Shown in pieces: positions 17,485 through 26,075 of a stretch of 64,000 nt of DNA. A program made the position numbers and the translations under genes. Where the stretch lies: NCBI RefSeq assembly GCF_030285785.1, contig NZ_CP127247.1, positions 434,001 through 498,000 on the forward strand. Reading direction: 5' to 3'. How positions within the stretch are numbered: the stretch's first letter is position 1; every line of letters begins with the position of its first letter. Source of the DNA: Parasedimentitalea psychrophila. Lineage in GTDB: Bacteria > Pseudomonadota > Alphaproteobacteria > Rhodobacterales > Rhodobacteraceae. The notes beneath the pieces are model-generated. The model searched no databases. It was not told the DNA's origin and saw only the letters and a list, made by a program, of their open reading frames with translations.

Positions 17485-17673
17485 GTCCTGAGCCTAGGGA
17501 GCTGCTTGGCTGAAACAACCAACTGGTGTGCCCCAGCAGTGGGCTTGGAAAAGATATTCGCGGGGATTAGAACCAAGGCTGGTAATGGGCTGGGAGTAGC
17601 AGTTGCATTGGTTCTGCTAAACGACTGTATTGTCCGTACAACAGACCTTGATGCCCACTGCAGCGAATGTCCT

Positions 17674-17957
17674 GTGTAGATGGCTCCTGCATAGCAAGAC
17701 ATTTTTGCGGTGATCCGCGCATTTGTCAGAAGCAGTCTTGTGTCCGGCCTGTTTGCGCGGTTTTGACCGCTGGCCCTCCCTTTCGGGACATTGCTGCGCA
17801 ATGCCCTGCCGGGCAGTGGATGGGTTCCGCGAACCAAGTCCCTTTCTGCTTTGCGGGCAATAGCGCCCGGGACATTCGACGGGGTGTCTTGGTTGTTGCG
17901 GCTGACTTTTGCACCATCACTTCGCAGGTCTTGCTATCTCGTGTTGTTTAGGTGTTT
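17674..17957 (-). ncRNA. Non-coding tail of IS1111-type element, candidate guide (bridge/seek) RNA region
   Basis: IS1111-group elements are known to carry their target-guiding RNA downstream of the transposase. This 284-bp tail has no supported frame and aligns in patches with the tail of the second element (shared CGGCCT-TTTGCG and ACCGCTGGCCC blocks). It contains palindrome B at the same distance from the terminal repeat. The RNA itself is inferred. Confidence 0.35.
17778..17819 (+). repeat. Palindromic module B in IS1111-type tail
   Basis: CCCTTTCGGG, hairpin CATTGC-T-GCGCAATG, then CTGCCGGGCAGTGG. It differs from inserts A and C at only a few positions and starts about 104 bp inside the terminal repeat, the same offset as module D in the second element. 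Confidence 0.8.
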
Positions 17958-18173
17958 TCAAATTGTTCTCGGCGTGTACGGCTCATTCTTTGTCAAAACT
18001 GCCCAGACGATCCGTGCCGTTTTATTCGCCATTGCCGCAGTTGCTAAGCGTGCTGGTTTGCGTTCCAAAAGGGCTGTTAGCCATTTGCTCGCCCTTTCCG
18101 GGTGGGATCGAGTCTGTCGCACAAGCGATGTCATTCCTACGACAAGGAGCTGGCGCAGATATTGATCACCCAT

Positions 18174-18215
18174 CCGCTGCCCGGCAGGGCATTGCGCAGC
18201 AATGTCCCGAGAGGG
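18174..18215 (-). repeat. Palindromic mini-insert C inside the IS1111-type transposase
   Basis: On the coding strand the unit reads CCCTCTCGGG, hairpin CATTGC-T-GCGCAATG, CTGCCGGGCAG. In the entering frame it would encode PLGTLLRNALPGSGW and leads to a premature stop. The frame that continues the transposase (MGDQYLRQLL) resumes immediately after it. Confidence 0.8.
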
Positions 18216-18819
18216 ATGGTGATCCGGCCTAATCGCTCTTTCCCACCACTCGATTTGTTGGCAGGCGTCAATCCTATCCACGCAGCAAACTCTCGACCAT
18301 TCCTGAACTGATGGCCATCGCCAATGCTAGCAGCGATCGCAGATGCCGTGACAGTGCCGACGCCAGGTATTGTTTGCAAGAGCCTCACGCGCGCGTCTCG
18401 CTTCGCCTCCAATCTCAGACGTGTCTCATACCATCTCACCTGCTCATGAAGGGCTCCAAGCCGCTGGCACAGATTGCGGAACACGTCCTGCGCAATAGTG
18501 GGAAGTTCCAGTTCAACGCCTTCGACCACACTTTGCGCAAAGCTGATCACCCGTGCGAGGCCACGGGCAATGTAGATACCAAACTCGGCCAACAGACTGC
18601 GAAGCGCATTGATCAATTGGGTGCGTTGTCGAACAATCAGATTTTGTGCCCGGTGCAAGGACAGAAGCGCTTGTTGGTCAACCGATTTGATTTCAACAAA
18701 CCGCATCGTGGGCCGCGTGACTGCTTCGCAAATAGCCTCCGCATCAATCGCGTCAGTGAACCTCGTCCCTGTTCCCAGACACTGGGGTACTTTACCCCTG
18801 TCCATGAAAGGGGCACCAA

Positions 18820-19116
18820 ATGGGACGACAGCGACGGAATTATACGGACGATTATAAGGCTGCGGCAGTTGAACGGCTTTACGAGCCAGGAGCGACGCAG
18901 GGTAGCGTGTCGAGCGAGCTTGGGATCACCGGTACACAACTGAAGACGTGGAGGCTTGAGATTGAGGCGTTTGGTTCATCAGAAGCCAAGCGCCGTCAGA
19001 AGGCGGATGCCGCTGAACTGGTCCGCCTTCGCAAAGAGAACAGGCGTCTTGCTGAGGAAGTGGAGATTTTGCACAAGGCATCCGCTTTTTTCGCAACGAG
19101 GGCGGTGAAACCATGA
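18820..19116 (+). CDS. IS3-family OrfA (HTH protein)
   Basis: The 98-residue protein has an IS3-type HTH (GATQGSVSSELGITGTQLKTW) and a C-terminal leucine-zipper-like helix (ELVRLRKENRRLAEEVEILHK). It overlaps OrfB by ATGA, as usual when the active transposase is an OrfAB fusion made by frameshifting. Confidence 0.88.
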   Translation: MGRQRRNYTDDYKAAAVERLYEPGATQGSVSSELGITGTQLKTWRLEIEAFGSSEAKRRQKADAAELVRLRKENRRLAEEVEILHKASAFFATRAVKP

Positions 19117-20012
19117 CGAACAAGCACAGCTTCGTCACTGCCCATAAAGCGCAATATGCGGTCTCCACATTATGCCGACACCTCAAGATATCTCGGGGTT
19201 GGTTCTATGGCTTTCTGACCAGTCAGGACGCCCGAGATCAGCGGCGTACCATCCGTGAAGCGCGAGATCTGGAGTTGCTGCCAAAGATAAAGGCGTTTTT
19301 CAAAGCCAGCGGGAAATGCTATGGGTCCAAGCGTATTCATCAGGATCTAATGGCTGATGGTGAGATCGCTTCTGAGCGGCGTGTGGCGATAATAATGAAA
19401 GAAAACAAGGTGTCTCCGCTTCTGCGTAAGCGCCGAAAGCCCAAAACTACTGACAGCAATCACGACATGAAGCCTTCACCAAATCTATTGGAGCAGAAGT
19501 TCAACTGCCAGACGCCCAACGCCGTTTGGCTGGCGGATATTACCTATATCGACACGGATGAAGGGTGGCTTTACTTGGCTGGCATCAAAGACATGTCCAC
19601 GCGGGAGATTGTTGGCTGGGCGATGGAGGACCATATGCGGGCAGAGCTCTGCTGTGAGGCCCTGAAGATGGCTCTGGCGCGACGAGGGCCCGTTTCCGGA
19701 TTGATCCACCATTCCGACAGGGGGAGCCAGTATGCAGGTGGGAAATACCGCAAGCTAATTGGCAAGGCCTCCATCACCCAATCCATGAGCCGCAAAGGAG
19801 AATGCCTGGATAACGCGCCAATGGAGAGCTTTTTTGCTTCATTGAAAAAAGAACTCGTGCATCGCCATCGGTTCAGAACGCGCGCTCAAGCCAAAGCTGC
19901 AATCTTCGAATACATTGAGGTCTTCTACAATCGCCAGCGCCGCCACTCCAGTATCGGCTACAAAACGCCCCTGCAGGCATTTGAAGATACAGCTTTGAAA
20001 ATGGCCGCATAG
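19113..20012 (+). CDS. IS3-family OrfB (DDE integrase)
   Basis: The 299-residue rve-type integrase has an HTH_21 region (YGSKRIHQDLMADG), then the DDE triad in WLADITYID, IHHSDRGSQYAG and ECLDNAPMESFFASLKKE. The C-terminal FEYIEVFYNRQRRHSSIGY is standard for the IS3 group. A scrap of a close relative lies at 40770-40905. Confidence 0.9.
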   Translation: MTNKHSFVTAHKAQYAVSTLCRHLKISRGWFYGFLTSQDARDQRRTIREARDLELLPKIKAFFKASGKCYGSKRIHQDLMADGEIASERRVAIIMKENKVSPLLRKRRKPKTTDSNHDMKPSPNLLEQKFNCQTPNAVWLADITYIDTDEGWLYLAGIKDMSTREIVGWAMEDHMRAELCCEALKMALARRGPVSGLIHHSDRGSQYAGGKYRKLIGKASITQSMSRKGECLDNAPMESFFASLKKELVHRHRFRTRAQAKAAIFEYIEVFYNRQRRHSSIGYKTPLQAFEDTALKMAA

Positions 20013-20472
20013 GGTCAATAGTGAAACTGTCCGGTTTTAGGGACGAGGATCACAGACTTGCCGCGCTTCACATAAGGTTTGACATACATCGGCGGGATAA
20101 GCCGTACTTCATGTCCCACTTGACTCAGCTCGCGCGCCCAGTGATGGCTGGTACCGCAGGCTTCAATCCCGACCAAACAAGGATCAAGGCGCTTAAAAAA
20201 TGCCAGCACCTGCGCACGGCGCAACGGGCGATTGAATGCGACTTCACCTGCATCAGTCACACCATGCACATGAAAGATGTTCTTGGCCAGGTCGAGGCCA
20301 ACTGTTGTAACTTGCATTGGGTGGCTCCCCTCATTCGCAGATTTCGACACCTGCATTATGGCGCAAAGCGACGCCGGTTGGAGCAGGAGCCATCCACCCC
20401 ATCTGCTTTCCGCGGCGGTTTCAACGGGTCGACGCAACACTTTAGTCTTTATGGAAAGATGGAGTGTAAATC

Positions 20473-20590
20473 ATGGCCTATCGCCGCAGACATTTTTTTA
20501 CAGAGAAACAGAAGTCGGAGATCTGACATCGTTGGCAATGCGGAGAGCCGATGAGTTCGATTGGACGTGGATTTGATCGTGCATCATCAT
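20473..20590 (+). pseudogene. IS30-type transposase N-terminal scrap
   Basis: Translation gives YRRRHFFTEKQKSEI, an in-frame TGA where tryptophan is expected, then HRWQCGE and MSSIGRGFDRASSS, the HTH of IS30-family transposases. The homology stops at about 20590, where phage-type sequence of the other strand begins. Confidence 0.6.
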
Positions 20591-20591
20591 C

Positions 20592-20804
20592 GACCCGACA
20601 GCCGAGCCTCTTGCCCTCCATCAGATGCCAGATGGTATCAACACCGGGGCGCGCACCTGTCTCGCGGGTGATCTCATCAAACTCAACACGGGCATGCTCC
20701 CGCTGGAACGCCCATTCAATCCGCTGCAACACCCCGATCTGGCGCTTGCCTGTTGACCTGCACCCGCGTCTCACCTGTCGCCTGATCGATCGCCTCCATT
20801 TCAC
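20592..20804 (-). pseudogene. Prophage-type hypothetical protein, 3' truncated
   Basis: The minus strand encodes GVLQRIEWAFQREHARVEFDEI and DTIWHLMEGKRLGCRV. I recall this pattern from small proteins in rhodobacterial prophages, but its function is unknown. The coding homology ends at the junction with the IS30 scrap. The assignment rests on pattern memory. Confidence 0.45.
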
Positions 20805-20966
20805 TGCCCTCCCTCTTTCTCAGCAATTCTGACTTCCCCACAGGCAGGGCCACTGCTGTGTCGCGCAACTGTCCTGCTGTCTTGTTTTGTCCCTACCTGT
20901 GTCCCGACCTGTCCCCTACCCATTTCGCACCGTTTGCGGTTTGGTCTTATCCTCAATCGCCGCCTT

Positions 20967-21401
20967 TTAGATCAGGGCGGCCCGGACAAATTTTTCCACT
21001 TCAACGGCTGAAGCCAAAGCCTCAGTTGGAGTGAAATCACTTGGATTGTCCGATGCCTCGGAGCGAGCACTTGCGTGAAGCGGCGCGACGTCGGCGAACT
21101 CCTTCATTTAGACGCTGAGATCAGATGTCAGAGAGCCACATGCTGGAACGGGTTGAAACACTCTGCCAGCTAATCCAGCAAAGTGGACTGCCATAGGCTC
21201 AGCCGACGCAGGCAAAATGCGACCCAACCGATGCAGATGGTTCACTCCCAACCCACCCGGCCTGTCTTCGTCATTGGAAGAGGCGCGCGATAAGCTGGAG
21301 CCAGAGTGTCCCAGATCGTTGCTGGCAGCCTCTAGGGCCCCTGCTTCACGGATCAATGCCTGTACAGCTGCCTTTACTGAACCCGGCCTTACGTTTCTCA
21401 T
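20967..21401 (-). pseudogene. Prophage-type hypothetical protein with an in-frame stop
   Basis: MRNVRPGSVKAAVQALIREAG, then NDLGHSGSSLSRASSNDEDRPGG and VNHLHRLGRILPASAEP suggest a phage regulatory DNA-binding protein. A TAA at 21108-21110 interrupts the frame. Downstream the same frame continues with FADVAPLHASARSEASDNPSDF up to 20967, a plausible C-terminus. I read it as one gene with a nonsense mutation. Confidence 0.45.
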
Positions 21402-21423
21402 GGCAAAATTCTCCAGGTGATTT

Positions 21424-21811
21424 GACGTGCAATCGTGGGGCCGCTGGCCGACTTTGATTGCAGGGACAAAAGAGGGGTTGCCGCCCTATGTGAAGGGGAT
21501 GGATAGATACCGCAGTGAATAGATGAACGGGTCATGCAGCACCTTGGCCACACACGTTCCTATATTTGGGGTTCGCGATCCTCTAGTGAAACACGATCAT
21601 GGACTTAGGCGGCCATTACTCACACTGAAACGAACGGTAAGACGGAGCCATTTTGACCCATGCTGCTGCCGCAGAAATTCGACGCAATGGGCGGAAACCG
21701 GTCCTTCGCTGCGCGCTGCACTACTGTCTGCTGTGCGGACCAAGCTGACGCCGAATAGGACTTGTGTTTTCATGAATTCAATGGCCTAGCTGCCATGAAG
21801 GAGAATTTTGA
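21424..21811. other. Stretch without recognisable genes
   Basis: Only short, unsupported frames are present. The last 30 bp hold a good Shine-Dalgarno (GAAGGAG) for the LysE-type gene at 21812. The rest is probably decayed prophage or IS sequence. Confidence 0.5.
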
Positions 21812-22432
21812 ATGACGTTTTGGTTTTTGTTTTGCTTTACCGTTTTTGTGGCTTCGATGATCCCAGGCCCAAGCACGCTGATCGCTTTTACGCATGGAGC
21901 AAAATTGGGTTGGGCCAAGGCGATTGCAACTGCTTCGGGAAACGCCCTGGCAACTATTCTACAGGCGGTTGCAGCCTGTGCCGGTCTCGGCCTCGCACTT
22001 GCTAAGTCGGCAACGTTGTTTTTGTTAATCAAGTATCTAGGCGCCGCCTATTTGATTTTCATGGGCATTTCGATGTGGCGTGGAGCATCGCAGGGCGTTG
22101 ATCTAAAATCAGAACTTGTGAGCGATGTCGCCGTCTTCCAACGTCTGTTCAGCAGTGGGTTTCTGGTCGCGGCCAGCAACCCAAAGGCAATAATTTTCTT
22201 CACTGCACTGTTCCCGCAATTTCTCGGCGCTGCCGAAATTGCTTACAGCCAAATGGCTCTTATGATCATGTTAGCTGGTGTAATCGCATTCAGTGTCGCG
22301 ATGATTTACGCTGCGCTCGGATCGCGATTGAGAGCAATGAGCATTACTCAGTCCGCGATGACGTGGGTCCACAAAATAACAGGTGGCTTGTTCGTCTCTG
22401 GCGGAGTCGGGCTGGCTGTGTCGCGGAGCTGA
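21812..22432 (+). CDS. LysE/RhtB-family amino-acid exporter
   Basis: The 206-residue membrane protein has the family opening (FVASMIPGPSTLIAF, with the conserved PGP) and about six hydrophobic segments. SNPKAIIFFTALFPQF, the second signature, lies in the middle. GAAGGAG lies 9 bases before the ATG. The family exports amino acids or related metabolites by proton antiport. It lies isolated among phage remnants, so the substrate is not indicated; it may be a passenger gene. Confidence 0.85.
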   Translation: MTFWFLFCFTVFVASMIPGPSTLIAFTHGAKLGWAKAIATASGNALATILQAVAACAGLGLALAKSATLFLLIKYLGAAYLIFMGISMWRGASQGVDLKSELVSDVAVFQRLFSSGFLVAASNPKAIIFFTALFPQFLGAAEIAYSQMALMIMLAGVIAFSVAMIYAALGSRLRAMSITQSAMTWVHKITGGLFVSGGVGLAVSRS

Positions 22433-22802
22433 CTTCCGGTAGTTTGGGCTCGAAGTAAACGTTTACTGCGGGATGCACGAAGGTCTAGTATGGGCCGAAA
22501 TCACCCTAAGAGCTAGGCTAGGCGGTTGATTTCGAACGCATCCGCCCCCCTGCGCACCAGTCAGAGACCACCAACGGCATCATAGACCGTGTGCGCAGCC
22601 ACGCTCGCACCAAAGGCTACGCGCTGAGCCCCGATCACTCCCTGCAAGACACAGCCAACGGCTAGGCCCCACTGGCCGGGGGTCACGTTGCCCCCGACCC
22701 TTTCTCACACCAGCGGCGCGAGCGCCGCACAGGGGGGCGCGAAATCCACTCATGGGTTTTTCCAACTGCGGCCCCGCCAATTCATCCAACTAAGGAACCG
22801 GA
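22433..22802. other. Gene-poor prophage remnant
   Basis: A short open stretch encoding ETTNGIIDRVRSHARTKG ending in TAG (near 22663) may be the tail of a lost phage gene. Nothing else is recognisable. Confidence 0.4.
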
Positions 22803-23021
22803 ATGGACGCCATGCAGCTACAAATAGAAGTCGCCAAATGTGCACCTCCTGCCGCTGTACAAGAGCACCGGAAAGAGAGCAATTGCGACACCAAAACCGC
22901 AGAGCCTTTTGGCTTACACGCGGCATGGCTGCACTTCGCAAACCAAATGGAAATAAGGCGTTTGGCAAAGCTTCATCTGCGGAGTGAACGGAAAAAAGCG
23001 GCTTTGTCCGAACTTATCTGA
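22803..23021 (+). CDS. Small hypothetical protein in the prophage remnant
   Basis: The 72-codon frame is preceded by AAGGAACCGGA. It encodes a charged C-terminal helix (FANQMEIRRLAKLHLRSERKK). It lies just before the methyltransferase remnant on the same strand, where many temperate phages carry small accessory genes. I do not recognise it. Confidence 0.35.
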   Translation: MDAMQLQIEVAKCAPPAAVQEHRKESNCDTKTAEPFGLHAAWLHFANQMEIRRLAKLHLRSERKKAALSELI

Positions 23022-23167
23022 CAACGCCAGACCATCATGAACCGCTGCATCAAACGGATGCGCAGGGCTGGTGGTAAAAACTAATCGGTGGTTCTGACTG
23101 ATACCCCGCCGCCGTAATCCCTTGGTCGGGTGGCGGCGGGGTTCCTGAAAAACTGAAAGAGGACGCC

Positions 23168-24148
23168 ATGACCGCCCCACTGATCATCGACAGCTTTGCC
23201 GGAGGCGGTGGCGCCAGCACTGGGATTGAAATGGCTCTGGGTCGCAGCCCTGGCGCTGCACCAGGCCAACCATCCGGACACCATCCATCTGGATAGCAAT
23301 ATCTGGGAGGTGGAACCCGATGTGATCTTGATGGAGAACGTCGAAGAGTTCAAAACATGGGGCCCGGTGGACGAGGACGGCCAGCCGATCAAGGAATTCG
23401 CTGACCTCACCTTTGAGCTATGGATGACGCGCCTGAAAAAGGCCGGTTACAAGAAAAAATGGGGCGAGTTGCGCGCCTGCGATTTTGGCGACCCGACAAT
23501 CCGCAAACGGTTCTTCATGGTGGCACGGCGCGACGGTCGGCCAATTGTCTGGCCCAAGCCGAGCCATGGCGACCCCTATGTGGTCGGGCTGCCGGGAGGC
23601 CAGACCACTGCGCCCTCAGTCCGGCGGTTCAACACTGGCGCCACCGGATCTCAGCAAGGCGTGATTGCCCCATGGTTCGCCAAATACTACGGCACCGGCG
23701 ATGGGGCCCGTAGCGGCGGACCGCTGCACACGGTCACCGTCAAAGACCGCGTGGGCCACATGCAGGCTGAGCTAGCCGTGCCAGAGTTCTCGACCGAGCA
23801 CCATCAGCGGGCCCGTCAGGTGGCCGAGTTCCTGCGCAGCCAAGCGTCAGGGACGGAGGCGGATTTGTCACTGTCACCATCAAGGCCACCGAATACGTGG
23901 TGGTCGATATCGGTATGCGGATGCTGACCCCGCGCGAGCTGTTCAACGACCAAAGGTTCCCGCGCGACTACGTGATCGAAGGTGTCTGGCACCAGACCGG
24001 CGAAAACTGGACCTTCGGACCCTTCACCAAGCACCAGCAGGTCAGCTGCTGCGGCAACAGCGTCTGCCCCGGCCTTGCCCGCGCGCTGGCCGCCGCCAAC
24101 TGCGCCCACCTGGTCGCCGAGACCCACCCCGAACAGAAAGAGGCATAA
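23168..24148 (+). pseudogene. Phage-type DNA (cytosine-5) methyltransferase, catalytic segment deleted and frame-shifted
   Basis: The ATG at 23168 follows a GAGG site and starts IIDSFAGGGGASTG, motif I of C5 methyltransferases. The frame then breaks near 23245. HQANHPDTIHLDSNIWEV joins directly to EPDVILMENVEEF (motif VI, ENV). The stretch between them, which carries the catalytic cysteine loop in relatives, is missing. Motif VIII-X-like parts follow (RKRFFMVARR, CCGNSVCPGLARAL), with a second frameshift near 23850. The gene is therefore dead. It lies directly before the excisionase, with stop and start adjoining. Confidence 0.75.
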
Positions 24149-24355
24149 ATGAGCAGCCTGGCGCCCCTTGCAGTTGGTGAAAAAAATGCAGCCCACTTGC
24201 TCGACTTGAAATTGAAAGAATTTCGGACACTTGTTGAACAAGGGATCTTGCCACGCCCACGAAAAGTCGGTCCATTTGAACGATGGGACGCCGCCGAGTT
24301 ACGGGCCGTTGTGAGGGGTGATTTTGTTGATGGGTATGAGGGCGTGAAATGGTGA
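24149..24355 (+). CDS. Excisionase/AlpA-like DNA-binding protein
   Basis: This 68-residue winged-HTH protein has a MerR/HTH_17-like pattern: AAHLLDLKLKEFRTLVEQGILPRPRKVG followed by ERWDAAELRAV. It starts immediately after the methyltransferase stop, and its TGG-TGA end overlaps the ATG of the integrase frame. In phages such proteins direct excision or regulate the integrase. It appears intact although the partner is broken. Confidence 0.7.
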   Translation: MSSLAPLAVGEKNAAHLLDLKLKEFRTLVEQGILPRPRKVGPFERWDAAELRAVVRGDFVDGYEGVKW

Positions 24356-25346
24356 AAAAGAAATTTACCACGTCAAAGAAAGTCAAAGGTCGCAGTTACC
24401 AGTATTTTCGCAAGGGCGGCCAATATGTGCGGCTGCCGGACGACCCCAAGAGAGAGGAATACGATCGGGAATACTGACGCCCAATGCGCGGCGATGGCGC
24501 ACTCTCTCAAAGATTTACCTTTGACAAGCTGATCTTGAGTTACAAGCAAAGGCCGAAATGGGAGCGACTAGCCACACGTACCAAGGCTGATTACTCGAAA
24601 GTTCTGGAATACTTGCACGACGTTATTGGCCCAAAGATCCGACGACACTGCGCCGATCCACGATCATCGAGGCGCAAATGGCCAACCGCCACCGGGCGCG
24701 ATTTGCCAACTACATTCCCCACATGCTTTCAATTCTGTTTGAACAGGCCATTGACCTCGACTGGCAACGCGACAACCCAGCCAAGGGCATCGCGAAAATC
24801 AAGACTGGTGACGGCCATAAGCCCTAGCCAGCATGGGCCATTGCGACATATCGCAAAGAGGCCCAGGAAACAGCCCTGCTGATCTTTGAACTTGCACTGG
24901 GGACCGGGCAACGTGCCTCTGACCTGACAAGGATGGAATGGGCCCACATTGAAAGCGACGGCGTCTGGGTGACACAGGGGAAGACCAAGCCACGGCTTTG
25001 GACCCCCTTCACCACCGCACTGAAAGCGGTGCTAGGAACAACAAAGCGCACCAGCCTCAACCACATCTTGAACGATGAATTTGGACGAAAGCTGAACTAT
25101 GGCCAGATACAAAAGAAGGTAATGGTAGTCAGAAAAGCCAACTACCTGACAGAGTTCACCTTGCACGGGTTGCGATACAGCGCTGCAAGCGAATTGGCCG
25201 AGGCAGGTTGCACAGATCAGCAGATCGCAACGGTCACGGGCCACAAAAGCCTGTCAATGGTCCAGAAAAAATCCAAAGGGGCGAGTCAGAAGCGCCTAGC
25301 AAAGCAGGCCCAAACCCTACGCGAACAGAACAAAAACAGATCATGA
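24349..25346 (+). pseudogene. Tyrosine integrase with two nonsense codons and a frameshift
   Basis: The frame opens KKKFTTSKKVKGRSYQYFRKGG, a phage-integrase N-terminus. A TGA (24475-24477) replaces a likely tryptophan, a frameshift lies near 24633 (GPK to DPTTLRRSTI) and a TAG occurs at 24825-24827. The catalytic domain is readable: arginine in GTGQRASDLTRMEW, then HGLRYSAASELAEAG and TGHKSLSMV. The expected final tyrosine box falls in the last part without a clear Tyr. It marks one end of the decayed prophage. Confidence 0.8.
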
Positions 25347-25429
25347 ACGTGGGAAATTTATTGGGAAACACCCATTCGCACCCTTAGCGAGGCGGCAACA
25401 TCATTCAGCTAAGTCGTTGATTTAGTGGC

Positions 25430-26020
25430 GGTGCTGTCAGGCGAATTCGGACCAGTCTCAGTTTACCACCAAGGACGGGAACCTATGCTGAACAAGGTAG
25501 CCGCCACTCAGCGAGAGCGGCGGTGCGGTTGAGCTTGAAATTTTCGCGTGAATAAAGGTGACGCTCCTGGTTGAAGTGGTTGCAGACCGAGGCGTGTACG
25601 GAGACGAACTTCTGCAAACTTCGCATTCGGCGGAAACGCAGCATGGCTCTCTCTCGTCGGCGAAATGACAGATGAGAATTCTCAACCCGGTTATTCGACC
25701 TACGGCCGGTTTCTTGTTTGTCTGCATTGCCGATGACCTTCATCGCAGCGCCGTAAGACCGCAATAGATCGGTCACGATGACATGTGGTGGGCCAAAGCG
25801 GTTCCACCAAAACCGCACAGTCTCATGGCTGATTTCGATCCCGCGCTCATGCAGAAAATCCTCCACATTCCGGAGCGTCAGGGGGAACCGGACGTACAAC
25901 ATCACCGCAAGGCGGATGATGTCGGGACTGGTCTTGAAATACAAAATGGGCAGTGTTGGTCATGCCGAGAAGCTAAATCGCCACCCTGCCCTTCACTACC
26001 GAGTTTCCTCTGACAGGACC
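25430..26020 (-). mobile_element. IS6-family element, internally deleted (copy 1)
   Basis: Ends GGTGCTGTCAG (25430) and CTGACAGGACC (26020) are imperfect inverted repeats. At 591 bp it is about 230 bp shorter than typical members. The missing part is the centre of the transposase gene. Confidence 0.7.
25483..25944 (-). pseudogene. IS6-family transposase, central DDE segment deleted
   Basis: The N-terminal YFKTSPDIIRLAVMLYVRFPL and SHETVRFWWNRFGP join directly to PHVIVTDLLRSYGAAMKV. The first catalytic aspartate segment (DEVFVKI-type) is lost. The second copy (58495-58908) shows a KRFGPPHVIVTD context, so the deletion joined two RFGP-coding repeats. A possible one-base loss also separates the native ATG from YFK. 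Confidence 0.8.
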
Positions 26021-26075
26021 GTGTGCAGCCAAAGTGAGTGTAGACGTGATTGCGGAGCGTCTTGGACGTAGCAGA

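Larger units (their letters stand above)
16618..17493 (+). mobile_element. IS5-family (IS427-type) element, copy 2
   Basis: The 876-bp element is flanked by perfect CTAG duplications (16614-16617 and 17494-17497), the target of IS427-type elements, and has GCTCAGGAC terminal inverted repeats. Apart from a few substitutions it equals copy 1 without the 40-bp insert. A clean target duplication shows that this copy arrived by transposition even though its second frame is interrupted. Confidence 0.88.
18757..20052 (+). mobile_element. Complete IS3-family element nested in the IS1111-type element
   Basis: The 1296-bp element begins TGAACCTCGTCCCT and ends AGGGACGAGGATCA, imperfect inverted repeats with TG...CA ends. 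A 3-bp CAG duplication flanks it (18754-18756 and 20053-20055). Both frames are open, so it may be active. Confidence 0.88.
17958..20317 (-). pseudogene. IS1111-type transposase, split by an IS3 insertion and by palindrome C
   Basis: The N-terminal DEDD part (VGLDLAKNIFHVHG, VKPYVKRGKS) starts at the ATG at 20317 and stops at the IS3 element. It resumes at 18753 with DAIDAEAICEAV. Deleting the IS3 plus one CAG restores the reading GKSDAIDAEAIC. The C-terminal part carries TIPGVGTVTASAIAASIG and FAAWIGLTP, then is shifted by the 42-bp palindrome between GRIT and GDQYLRQLLVV. The original C-terminus MTSLVRQ...ALLERKPARL ends at 17958. In intact members the product recombines DNA with RuvC-like and serine-containing domains. 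Confidence 0.82.
17674..20397 (-). mobile_element. IS1111-type (IS110 family) element 1, interrupted by an IS3 element
   Basis: Subterminal inverted repeats GATGGCTCCTGC lie at 17679-17690 and, inverted, at 20383-20394. Removing the nested IS3 element (18757-20052 plus its 3-bp duplication) leaves about 1.4 kb, close to the 1.41 kb of the related element at 57036-58446. The transposase lies on the minus strand with a 284-bp non-coding tail after its stop codon, as expected of the IS1111 group. Confidence 0.75.

Noticed and set aside
17674-18215. Palindromes B and C as pieces of a CRISPR-like array
   Set aside because: There is no regular spacing, no spacers of equal length and no cas genes; the units lie in unrelated contexts and both orientations.
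20015-20440. 141-codon minus-strand frame as an independent gene
   Set aside because: Only the part from the ATG at 20317 is coding, and it is the N-terminal half of the split IS1111-type transposase; the last residues are IS3 end sequence.
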